A DNA stretch of 64,000 bases from contig NC_133897.1 in assembly GCF_964199755.1 (NCBI RefSeq), positions 75,199,080-75,263,079 of the forward strand, read 5' to 3'. A program made the translations under genes and the position numbers. A model generated the notes under the pieces. The model saw nothing but the letters and a program-made list of their open reading frames with translations, did not search any database and was not told where the DNA came from. The DNA is from Larus michahellis. Its lineage: Eukaryota; Chordata; Aves; Charadriiformes; Laridae. Positions 39,163-49,885 of this stretch are shown here, in pieces (the first letter of the stretch is position 1; every line of letters begins with the position of its first letter).

Positions 39163-39484
39163 TGACCTAAAGGGGGCCTACAGGAAAGATGGAGAGGGAC
39201 TCTTTATCTGGCAGTGTAGTGGTCGGGCAAGGGGTAAAGGTTTTAAACTGAAAGGGGGGAGATTTAAATTAGATATTAGGAAGAAATGCTTTACTCTGAG
39301 GGTGTTGAGACACTGGGACAGGTTGCTCAGGGAAGCTGTAGGTGCCTCCACCCTGGAAGTGTTCAAGGCCAGGCTGGATGGGTCTTTGAGTAACCTGGTC
39401 TAGTGGGAGGTGTCCCTGCCCATAGCAGCGGGTTGGAGCTACATGATCTTTAAAGTTCCTTCCCATATAAACCATTCTATGATC
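39163..39484 (+). mobile_element. CR1 LINE, 5'-truncated 3' end (second subfamily)
   Basis: A CR1 fragment in plus orientation covers the C-terminal tail of the reverse transcriptase and the 3' end. The conserved LDIRKKCFTLRV segment, HWDRLLREAVGASTLEVFKARLDG and a TAG stop near 39,403 are visible, followed by the CR1 3' region ending ACCATTCTATGATC. It differs from the copy at 12.8 kb in the CTACAGGAAAG start region and the 3' end, so the two belong to different CR1 subfamilies. It has no intact catalytic part and no target duplication. Confidence 0.93.
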
Positions 39485-40419
39485 ACTAAAACTGTGAGAA
39501 GAAAAGAGAATATATTGCTGTCACTGAGGTCAGATGTTTAAACGGCTGCTCCTCTTGTCCTCCATCCTGATTTCACTGATCTGAGACACTGTTTGCAAGT
39601 ATTTTGATCATGGATTAAGAATTTCAGGGGGTTTGGCCTCTGAAATTATCTTCAAATCATTACATATTTTTCAGAGCAACAGAATTAGTTTCTTGGAAGA
39701 TACAGGCAGAAAAGGTGATCATTTAAAATTACAAATACTTGGTAATATAAACATTTTCTGCTAGAGCTTCCTCCTCTCCAGCACATAATCAGTTCTCATT
39801 GATCTCAAAAGCAGTTGGTTTTCATCTGATCACTAGTTATTAAACAGCTTCCAAAGTTATAAAAACCCACAAAGTTTTGCTAGAAATAATCTTTGTCTCC
39901 CTGGCAGACTGTAACAATAATAACAATTATATATAAACATGCATATACACACATTTCCTTTCTACTTTTATATCTTCAATCATCTGGAGTTCTTCAAGCA
40001 TTTTATGCAGGTGAGTAAAAAATAATTATCTTTGTTTTGCAGACACAAAGGGAAGGTATGGTTACAGTTGGCAGAGAAAGGAAGAATATTGTGAATTTTC
40101 CACTGAGATTAAGAAAAAAATTAAAAAATCACATTTCTATGCAAACTGCTCTGCGTTTCTTTGACCAAAGCAGGCTGTATTCAGCATTTTTACCCTTTCC
40201 TTTATCTTTCCCAGAATCCCAAGTCTCCTTGAGAGAAGGTTTGGTGTCTGAGGGCATCCTGAGCAGTGTTCTTAATGGTAAATTGGACAATTGGTAGAGC
40301 ATATCTACCAAGCGTGTGTTCTCTCTGTTCAAATAGAACCATTTTTAGGTCTACCATTTCTAAGAGTCTGTTTCTGATCCCCTTGCTCCCATCCGGTGTG
40401 CTTTTTCATACTGCTCCAG
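39485..40419. other. Noncoding DNA
   Basis: AT-rich with no recognised element. An 86-codon plus frame at 40,037-40,297 begins just after a weak TTTTGCAG but shows no further exon evidence. Confidence 0.5.
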
Positions 40420-40752
40420 GTGCGGGTTGGCACTGCTAGCTGGGGCCAGTCCCTCACTGCCCGTACGCAGGCTGTGCAGACAGGCAGCAGTCCCATGCGA
40501 GGGCAGGCAGAAGTGGAGCATTGGGGCTTGCAATGCCCGGGAGCTCCTCTGTTTGGCTCCAAGCTGTCCCCTACCATTTGCCCACAGGGCACGCATCCTT
40601 CCCACCACACCGCTGGGCAGAGACTGCTCTTCCACAGCAATGTGACCACAGTCCTTCCCCTCCCAAAACATGTCTTTACCCATGCAGAACTAGCGGTATC
40701 TGCAGGGATGACTGTAGATGAGGAAACAAGCAAGACTGAAGGCATTAGCTAG
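40420..40752 (+). CDS. Candidate terminal coding exon, unknown protein
   Basis: Product not recognised. A possible acceptor (CATACTGCTCCAG ending at 40,419) is followed by 110 open codons and a TAG at 40,750-40,752, in a local GC-rich island. Third positions are moderately G/C-rich. The peptide starts VRVGTASWGQSL, has no recognised domain and ends MTVDEETSKTEGIS, an acidic hydrophilic tail. An AATAAA lies at 41,017-41,022, about 265 bases after the stop, a reasonable place for a polyadenylation signal. Against it, GC-rich sequence gives long frames by chance, and a minus-strand frame of 138 codons (40,745-40,329) covers the same DNA. Confidence 0.2.
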   Translation: MRVGTASWGQSLTARTQAVQTGSSPMRGQAEVEHWGLQCPGAPLFGSKLSPTICPQGTHPSHHTAGQRLLFHSNVTTVLPLPKHVFTHAELAVSAGMTVDEETSKTEGIS

Positions 40753-41016
40753 TTGATTAGTGCGTCAGGATCCTAGTTAGTTTGCATTCAGGTAGCACTG
40801 GAAACACCTGGGTTTTTTTAATCAGTACTAATGTTTATTACCTGAAAGGTGAATCTTGCTGTGTGCTGTGTCCTCCTGACTGGTTCTAGAACTTGTTCTT
40901 TCCCATGTAATGGTTCTCAAATTTGTGGCTGTTTGCACAGCAGGGAAATATGCTCAAAGCTGTTCTGATCTCCATTGGACTACGTAAAAGCATATGGATG
41001 TGATCTTGTGATTAAA

Positions 41017-41022
41017 AATAAA
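41017..41022 (+). terminator. AATAAA, possible polyadenylation signal
   Basis: A canonical hexamer downstream of the candidate terminal exon at 40,420-40,752. In AT-rich DNA such hexamers are common, so this is weak evidence. Confidence 0.2.
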
Positions 41023-44000
41023 GTTTCCCGTAAACAGGTTCCTGGGGAAGTATTCGGCTGCTTTGCAAAGGGATTACAGCTAATTCTAACTAAGGAACAC
41101 TTTAAAACTATTAGGAGACAGTAATTTTAGCAGTTCTACAGATGATTAAAAAGTCATTTTCTAAAATATTCTCACTGGAGGGTTTTTTCTGTTCTTAAAG
41201 AAAACATTTAATTGCTCCAATCAACCATAACTACTTTCTATTTATGATGTAATTTGTATACCCTGATCACAAGGTATATGGTTATTTTTCATATTTGCTT
41301 ATGAGCATGTTCCCCAAAGTTCCTATCAGTCACTTTAATTGACTGTAAGTTACTGCCCATTAAAGAAGGAAGGACCAAACTGAGATGCAGAGGGGGAATG
41401 CTCTGGTTTTGCAGTACCGTGACTTGACACGCTTCGTAATGCCCCTCTGATAGACACAGCTTCTATTATTTTTCTCCTCGTACGACACTAGCAGCTGAAG
41501 TATCACCTCACAGATCAGTCATCGAGGTTGGCTTTGATTTTTAGCACCAGAATTTCATCTGGCATCACCCACTTGCGTACTACAAAACCAGTGTCTCTAA
41601 TAAGCAGAAGAAAGCCTTGCCAGCAAATGCCACCAACATTTGTCGACACTTGAAAAGGTAAATATCTCAAACTGACCTACAGTGATTGAAGAGTGTGACT
41701 CCTCTTCCCATCTTGGATGCTGAAATTAGACAGTAAAGAAGGATATTCCCCACACGCCACTTCTTGAAGATGTGACATGGTAAGCAACAATAGTGTCCGT
41801 GTGTTTTAATGTGTTGTTAACATCCTGTCCAAGCCCTCGGTTTTTCCTGATAAATTGTCTTCAGGTCTTGGCTGAATAGCAACACAGGCAAATCAGGTAT
41901 CCAGCCGATGTACAGCACTTTGGCAGCCTTGCCTGCCTATAGATCCTGCCTGTGTAATAAATCCAGCACAATTTATAATTTTTCAAGATCACAGCGTTGC
42001 ATGAGACTAAATCCTACTGATATTGCCTTGTGGTTTAAGCTGCTAATGCAGCCTTTTCACTTTGCAGCACTAATAAGCAGGCATCTTCAACAATTTCACC
42101 TGGCAACTCAGATCTGGCGAGCATTTTGACCGTAGCATTTACTGTAGAGCAGCGTGTAAAGAAGGGCAGTTCGGCTGTCACCTAAGCTGTCGCTCCATTT
42201 CATTAGGAAAACACCTCACAGCAATCAGGTGCCCACTACAGAGCTTCGAAGTTCATTCAGCATTGAGGTTCTATGTTGTCTCATATCTTGTCCGTGGGAG
42301 ACACCATTCAGCAGTGCCTTATTATCCACCGGTTTATGCTCTTTTTCATGTAGATTTGTTTCCTCACTAGGGTAGACCCAGAAAACACCAGGCACGTTTC
42401 CCATGATATAACTCTGAATCATCTTCTCTTTTTTTGAGGGAATTGTTTTACCCTAAGGACCATTGCAGCAACACTGAGTTTCTGCCCATGGTGGAGACAC
42501 TCCATAAATGAACCTTTGGCATGGCACCTGGCACATCCACTGCTGTGAGAAAATAGCTGCCAGTGGTTTAATTGCTAGGATCACTCTAAAATTGCTTGTT
42601 TTCGGGGACACAAAATCTACCTTTCTCTCAGCATTTTGAATTTTCAGCCCTTGCGTGAGGGTTCTCTGAAAGCCAAAACTTCAGTATGTATTACCCAAGA
42701 GTTCTCATGGGTGTTTTGAAAGCCGGAACATTTTTATTTGCTTTAAAATAGTTCCCAGGAGCACCTGCCAAGGACTGGGTACCCCAGTGTCATAAAAACA
42801 TGAAACAACAGAGCGCCTGTAAGCAAAAAGCAACCGTGGTGCAGGGCAGCAGAGCACCAGCAGCAACTTGTTGGGCTCTCCCTGCTCACGCTCGTGATGC
42901 CCAGAATGACTTGGTTAGCCCTTTGAACTAGGGAAAAAAAAAGAGCTGATGCTGCCCAGGCTTTTCAACAACATGCCTGGCCCTGCCAAGTTCGGAGCGT
43001 GGCTTCCCCTTCACTTGTAACCTTGGGCTGGAAGGGGTCACGGTGTTCATGCTGACGCCCCAACCTTCATCCACCTTCCCAGATTTCTTGAACGCTTTCT
43101 CTACATGCATCAACCTGTCTAGTCTCCAGGTTGTTCGCTAAGAGAAGCGGTGCCCACACCTGCATGGCTGTGACCATAGCTGAGCTTCTGCTGACACAGG
43201 CAACATCGTCCCTTTGAGTCATCATGAAAAACTGACCTCGCCCAGCATGACTTGTACCTTTAACAGCTAGAGGACTCATTGCTAATGTGACATCTGGCCT
43301 TTTTTTCACCCTCCGGCTCAGCACAGCACAGTGTGATCATCTACAGGGAAAGGGAGGAAAATCAGAACACCCTGTTGTTAGTCCTTTTCCCACTCTTTGT
43401 CTTTCTGTGCTCCAGGGTCGCCCCTTTCCCATGACACAGTAGCTTTCAGGATGTTAAACTTTGAATACTATATCCAAAAAGAGACCGAGGCTAAGGAAAC
43501 AATTACTTTGCTGTGTAATCCCTCCTTGTTCTGTAATAATAAAACCTGCTAATTTCTTGGACGAATAAATAGTACAACTACTTAGTAGCTCAAATTTTCT
43601 CCCTGAAGACCAAATAATTAAATTTGTGACCTCCTAATCCCTGCATTTGTCTTGAACTGCTGAATCTACACCAATCCTCAAAATTTTATCAAGTCAGGCT
43701 CCCTCTGCCATAGCCCATTCCATCTGATCTCCCCAAACAGCTATGCCTTCCCCTTGCCCCTACACATCTGCCTTTCCCCACATCAGTTAATTTTATCCTC
43801 ACACCAGTTGTGGACACATAGCTGGTTATTTATCCTGACTATTAGGATAAGATACATCCATGGAAAAGAAAAAGCAGAATTTAACAGGGTGATAGACAGT
43901 TGCCTTTAAAACATGGTGGAGTGAACTTCTAACTTTGCTGAAATTTGTGGCAAAACATAATGAAGGCAGGATTTCAGTTTACAGTGTTGAAAGAAGAATG

Positions 44001-45088
44001 CCATCCGTTATTCAGATTTCTTAACCCTTCAAGTACACTTCTGTACTAGCCTTGTAATTTGCTATTAAAGTTTACAGGATGCTTCAAAAAAACCAAACAA
44101 ACTGTAGAAAGAATAATTATTGATATTTTATGTTAATAGATTTTCCATGAAATAATACTGTAGTCCTTTATTCATGATTTCACAGTGCCTTTCAAACACT
44201 GCATTTGAATAATGTTGACTTAGATCCAAAAAAAGCGAAGAAAAACTAAAATAAAGAAGTAAACTCTTATTTCTCTCCCTATTAGAGAAGTTTGTGTGTT
44301 GGCTAGGGGAATCTATTAAAAGGCTATCGTTCTTGAGTCAGCTCTATTTTCCAACTCCATTCGAACAACCACAAGCTTTGTCATTTGTTTCAATGGAGAG
44401 AAGATTTGAGGGTACAGGTGTCTCGAGTCAGATGTGTAGAAATACATCGGTCTCATTGTGACCCACAGCTAGGGATTTGGGACCAGTGGCAGTTTTAGTA
44501 TTGTCTAAAGTCCATATCAGCCTAGAGTCTGGTGCAGATCAGGTAGATGCATCATATTTTCTGCCTTCTGTGCGGTCTTTAAGAGAAAGGAATTAGCAAA
44601 CATCCAAATTTAGCTAATCTCTGTACAAAACCAGCTGCAAGGAGAATCACGGTCCTTCCTCCTCTGTTTTTTTTTGTCAGACCTCTTTTGTTTCACCTTC
44701 GTGAACAAGCCTAAGTCCAGATAAATAGCTCACAGTTCCAGCTTTGTTAATGACTGATCCATACAGCTCAGATACTAACCTCAGGCACAAATGGCAGAAA
44801 GCTAAACTTATTCACGAAGAGCGACAGATCTTGTACCTGTACATTCAGAGCTCTCTACCCACATACTGTAGCACACCATGTTACCAGCTCCATGATCAGC
44901 ATCCAAGGTGGCAGTAGAACATTTGCAGTACTTATAAAATCTACAGTACCTATATTTGCTAACAAGACTCACCAAATCCTCTTTTTTTGAATCAGACTAC
45001 GTACCAGAATAGGTATAATTCACCAAACTGTGCCCATCCAGTGCTCACTCATCCCAGCCAGTCTGGCCAAAAGACAAACAAAGCAAGT
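41023..45088. other. Noncoding DNA
   Basis: Nothing supportable. A moderately GC-rich segment at 42,780-43,330 carries two minus-strand frames (61 and 85 codons) without clear acceptors. Confidence 0.5.
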
Positions 45089-45382
45089 CTAAATCTTCAG
45101 TCCTTGCATCATCTGTTGGTGACCAAAGCTGATGGAGAAAGCCTGAGGCAAAACCTCCAGAATATGCAGGTTTATGCCACCTGTGACCAGCTCTGCGAAG
45201 TTATCCAGAGACAGTAACTTTTCTGCTTCTGTTTTCTCCTCTCTGAAACCTCCTTTGCAGAGACTCCTTGGGTCCTTTAGCTGAGTAACCTTTCCTGAAA
45301 TCTCAGCATTATAGTAATTAACAACAGCATCTATGTATCCTTTCAAGGTATGGAGGGTTGCATTGCCCATGTGAAGTGCGTC
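45089..45382 (-). CDS. Candidate terminal coding exon, minus strand, unknown
   Basis: Product not recognised. On the minus strand a long pyrimidine-rich tract ending in CAG (acceptor AG at plus 45,384-45,383) precedes 97 open codons and a TAG at plus 45,091-45,089. The frame shows a purine-first bias (many G or A at first positions), as in coding DNA. The peptide starts DALHMGNATLHTLKGYIDAV, contains a charged segment (GGFREEKTEAEKLL, residues ~48-61) and ends FGHQQMMQGLKI. No membrane segment or known motif is seen. The plus strand in the same register also has a 76-codon frame ending at 45,217, so strand choice is not certain. The open frame extends upstream to 45,526 without the acceptor. 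No nearby polyadenylation hexamer was found. Confidence 0.25.
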   Translation of the reverse strand, partial: DALHMGNATLHTLKGYIDAVVNYYNAEISGKVTQLKDPRSLCKGGFREEKTEAEKLLSLDNFAELVTGGINLHILEVLPQAFSISFGHQQMMQGLKI

Positions 45383-47253
45383 CTGAAGGAGCATTGCAGA
45401 GGGGTGAGGAGAAAGGAGGAATTCCAGGGCTGAGCAGCAGAAGGGATGTCCCAGCTCCGTGTGCTGTGCTGAAACCCACCTGACAGATGGCCTTCGGTAG
45501 GTATAACGTAGAGCCTCTGCTGACAATTGTCACCTGCCTTCTAGATGGCACCATAAGTAAACAAGCAAGGACATATAAATGGATATTGGTAAATACCGTC
45601 TCCCCTTTTCGCTTTCTCACACATGTACATAGGTGCTCTTGTTATTACTGCCAAAAGGTGGCTAAGTGGGAGGGTGGGAAAGAACCCTGCAGAACAGAGG
45701 TCAGTATATGGGTATAATTCATGTAGTCCTTTACAGACGGCATCCAAAGGCTGACATAAATGCACCAATTACTTTGCTATGCAGGATTTTACAGTCGCTG
45801 AACATTCAGAGTAAGTCTTGCAGCTAGGACACCCAGACTTTTGCTTTAACAGGAACATCAAGTAAATGCTTCAAGAACATTTACAGCTGTCTGTTTTCTA
45901 CACTGATGAATCCAAACAACTCTTAAACTAACCTGGTAAAATTCATCCTCGGGAACTGTGCTAAACCAAGCTTACATTTAAAAAAAAGCATTTGTCCTCA
46001 AAACGTTACATGTTATTTATGTGTATTGACTCATTTCTGTCCCAGGCACGGAGACAGAGGTTTGTTATTTATCTGAAAATCCAAATTTTGTGGAGCTGTG
46101 CCAAGCTATAAACTTCTCAATTCTCCAATCCCGGCACTCAGCACCATGTCCAACAAAAGGCTGTATGTAGCCAGAGACCGCTCTGACTTCTTAGTTGTTG
46201 GCTTCACTCATCTTTGCAGTTGTTTATGTGAATGCGGACCTGGGAGCAGTGGCATTCTTTTTCCAGAATGGCACAGGTTTGATACAGCTTCTGATATTAA
46301 ACTATCTCAGGTGATGCCATCACTGAGAAAACCTAGAAGGCAACTGTGTCCCTTGCCATGCCCTAAAACACTGCTGGGGTCCTCTCTTGACGGAGAGAGT
46401 GAATCAAAGTAGAAAGCTTTTGGCCATCAGGGGATGCCTATTCACACTAAGTCTTCCTGGGAATAGAGGTGTGGCTCTCCATGAATTGTACTTTACGGAA
46501 AACATCAGGTTCAACTAAGAAACAATCTGCACTATAGCAAGGGGGAAAAAAGAGAAGTGGGTAATGAAATAGCAATAAAATTGAAAGCAAGTTCGGTTTA
46601 AAAAGTTTAAATGCTTCCACACATCTCAGAGTCCCTGTGGAAACTTGACGGTCAAATAGTAAACAGTACACCATCTCACTGAATTTTATGTCATTATAGT
46701 GACAATGTTATTGAACTTGATATAGTTTTATTTTTAATTTCAATGAAACATATTTCCTGATCTTTTCATAAAAATGACCTTTGGGAACCATAGCAATCTA
46801 GACATTTCTTTATTTATCCTGCTGCATCAGCTAATACTTCCAATCAGAAGCTATATTGGAAAGCATATGAAATCCCTTATAGGGCGCTGTAATGTTACGA
46901 GCTAGATGCTTTATTAGAACATTTTAAACGAACAAGCTGAAAGCTCTCTGTTATGAAATTACTTGATGTGTTACTGTGAAGAAGATAGTGTCAGTGGATC
47001 TGCAATCTGTTTTTGCAAGGATTGCTTTATATTCTTTTGCCTTTTTTCCTGGAATTTGATACCTATTTTTTTCTGTCTTGCAAACTTTCTTTTTGTAATA
47101 CATCCTTTTCACACAGTAAAACAAATCAAATATATGTATATGTTGTCTTAAGCAAGCCATTCTTTGTCTTTGAAAAAAATAATGTTTTAGATGGCTTTCC
47201 ATTATCTGGACAGAATATTACTAACGATTTCCACTGTTGGTTTAATTTTATAG
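45383..47253. other. Noncoding DNA
   Basis: No gene or repeat recognised. The 104-codon plus frame at 46,098-46,412 has no splice support. Confidence 0.5.
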
Positions 47254-47373
47254 ACAGTTGTAGTTGCTGAGGACTGTCGAATAGATAAGAAGTTGTGCAA
47301 GAATCAGGAAAACTTGAAGCTTAATCTGGTCTTCCCACTGACTTTCTGCACAGGACTGAGGAATTCATTGAAG
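47254..47373 (+). CDS. Candidate internal coding exon, unknown protein
   Basis: Product not recognised. A T-rich stretch ending in TAG at 47,253 gives an acceptor, and AAG followed by GTAAGA at 47,374 gives a strong donor. The 120 bases between are open for exactly 40 codons, phase 0 at both ends. The peptide begins TVVVAEDCRIDKKLCK, with cysteines at about residues 8, 15 and 32, and ends LTFCTGLRNSLK. A possible 24-base microexon with matching phase lies 650 bases downstream. The signals are good, but the segment is short and AT-neutral, so chance is a real possibility. Confidence 0.28.
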
Positions 47374-48021
47374 GTAAGAATTTTTAAAAATAGAGTTTTC
47401 CAAAGTACCTCAGTTTGGAGTTAATGAAGACAATAAACCTAAAGGACCTTAAGGACATTGAAAGCCTTGTTTGTGCTTCAACAGGCTTTGTGAATGCTCT
47501 GAATATTTGAAAATCAATCAGTTGTCTAAAGAGGACCCACAAACTGCCAATTCTCCAAAAATCACAGGCAACCTCTGAAAATATGGACTTTTAAATGCAG
47601 ATCCTTAAATCCTTTTTAAATCATGTCACAAAAGAAACCCCCTTCAATACTCAGAAAGCTGGGAAAATGGAAAATGATCAGAAATCATTTGTCTTATTTT
47701 TGAGCATTCATAAAGCGAGAAGAAAAACATTAGAAAACAGAAAAGAAATTATCCCATCCATACAACTTTCAAAGCAGATGTAGGTCAGGATAAAAAGGGG
47801 ATGCCATTCCACAAGAAGCACTGCAGTATGGATTGGAAATAGGAATAAATAAATAATGCCATAAATACATAAAAATGATTTTTTTTTTCAGTATTGCTTT
47901 ACTAACTTGGAATAACTATGCACTAGAGAAGTTGATTTCTAACTTACCAAATGACAACTAGGAACAGTACTGACAAAAATTAATGTACGACTCCTCTATT
48001 TCTTTTTCTACTGCATTTTAG

Positions 48022-48045
48022 GATTTAGTGGAATTTAGTATCAAG
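48022..48045 (+). CDS. Possible 24-bp microexon
   Basis: A pyrimidine-rich acceptor (CTACTGCATTTTAG ending at 48,021) and a donor (AAG followed by GTAAAT at 48,046) enclose 24 bases encoding DLVEFSIK in phase 0. This is compatible with the exon ending at 47,373. In-phase microexons of this size occur in neuronal genes, but two splice-like signals this close are also common by chance. Confidence 0.12.
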
Positions 48046-49236
48046 GTAAATCTAACTCACATTTCTGATAGGATCAAAGAAGTAATTGACTTGTTGCCAG
48101 AATTTTTCTCTACAGTCGTCTTGAATTGTCTGGGTGACCACAAATAGAATTTACTGTATTGGAGTTCTGACTAGAAAACTGAATTTCTTGAAAGAAGATA
48201 GGACAAATTTTTCCTTCACTTATGTTATTACATTTCGTAGGAGCTTGTTTCTATGCTTATAATCTCGCTGGTGTTAGTGTGATAAAAGGAAGAGTTAGAT
48301 CTATACTATTTTCCACAATATATTTTGACATAATTATATAATTTATGTCCTGGATCTTTGTTAGCACAAAAACCTAATTAATTTCACTGACCACAGCATC
48401 ATGCTTTGATTAAATCTTATTTAACAGCAAGTCGTTAGTTTATTGCTGACCTAAGATCATTGTGACAGTTAGGCCAAGTGAGGAATTTGGAGAACTGAGG
48501 TACATAAACAGTTGTAATCACTGTTCTGCAGAAATGCATATGAAGATCTAAACCAAAAGTAGTCCTAAACCCAATGTAATTTGCAGATAACAGTATGCAC
48601 AAATCACTGTATGACAGATCCATCCAAACGGAAGTCTATGGATCTAACAGATTTGCACCTGCTTACCTTGGAATTAAGTTTAGCCCAGGACATCACTTAG
48701 AATAGGCAGAGCTGATGTTCAACTCTGCTAATGACAAAATGAAATGCTCAGAATCAGCACCTTTTTTTAACAGAATGGGCCAAATGCTGCCCTCAGTTAC
48801 ATTCCCAGGCCTCAGATAAGATGAGTATATTTGAAAGCAGTTTTGGTTCAATATTTCTTGTATTTTAGAAGCTCTGGAGCAATCATGCAATATGACCTTT
48901 AGTGATCCACCACAGAATAAAGTTCTGCTCTGTATGGGATCCAGACTGATCAATAACCTATTACAATCGCAGCCCGTTTTTTTTTACAACTGAGACACGT
49001 ACTGGGAATAGGCTGGACAAATATTTCTGCCTGCAATGGCAGAGACTCAGCAGATTCACAAACTATTAGCTTGTTAAATCTATGCTTTTCAAAAAAAATG
49101 ACATGGAGTTTAAGCAGTATTGTACAATACGGTACAAATATACCCAATCTTAACTCACTCAAGCACTCCTTATTAAGCCGAATCTCCAAATGACATCCAC
49201 AAAGACTTTCTGAGAGTTTGGAATGCTACATCAGTC
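48046..49236. other. Noncoding DNA
   Basis: Only short chance frames on the minus strand (86, 79 and 62 codons), without splice support. Confidence 0.5.
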
Positions 49237-49275
49237 CACACGTACACACACACACGTACATGCACACATACATAC
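49237..49275 (+). repeat. (CA)n-like microsatellite, interrupted
   Basis: CACACGTACACACACACACG-type sequence with CGTA and TGCA interruptions over about 39 bases. Confidence 0.8.
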
Positions 49276-49809
49276 AAAAAACAAGCTCAGATTAACTTGT
49301 CAGGTGTAATAGGGGTATAACAATCAGAAGCATGGGATAAATCCAATACCGGTACAAGGTCTAATTTTTCTCTTGGATGATAGAAGACAGATTTCACTGA
49401 AGGAAATCTGAACCCCACAGGGAGCCAATGACTTTCCTTGAGCCAGGATATCTTCCATTGGTTTCAACCAGTGGGGGTGACTGATAGCATCCCTGACTTG
49501 AAGAAATATGGGGTGAAATCCTGCCATTGAAGTCAATGGCATATCTCCAGCTCACTTCAGCATGGTCAAACTTTCACTTGAGATCAGTGCAAAACAAAGA
49601 TGTCACTACAAGTGTGCCTGAGCACACATGTTGACAAGTAGAGGGGAAAAAAGCACTGGGCCTGTTCCTATTTTCACAAGACCATGTCCAAGGAAGCAAA
49701 GCCAGTGTGTCTCCATTTGCGCTCAGCTGTATTTTAATGAAGAAATAAGGAGGAAAAAGCATAAACCCTACTGAGGTACCTTTTTCCTCCAGAATAGGCT
49801 TGTTTTCTT

Positions 49810-49885
49810 AGAACAGTCTAGGCTGGAAGGGACCTTTCAGACCATTGAGTCCAAAATTCTTAAAACGAAATAGCCAACAGCCCTG
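49810..49885 (-). mobile_element. CR1 LINE 3'-end fragment, minus strand
   Basis: The plus strand reads as the reverse complement of a CR1 3' end: AGAACAGTCTAGGCTGGAAG, then GGGACCTTTCAG and GAGTCCAA, the familiar head of reverse-oriented CR1 copies. Only about 75 bases are recognisable and the rest has decayed or is truncated. No coding part remains. Confidence 0.75.

Noticed and set aside
39178..39366. 62-codon minus-strand frame
   Set aside because: Antisense shadow of the second CR1 copy.
40329..40745. 138-codon minus-strand frame
   Set aside because: GC-rich chance frame rich in W, C, S and P. No acceptor, and it overlaps a plus-strand candidate with slightly better signals.
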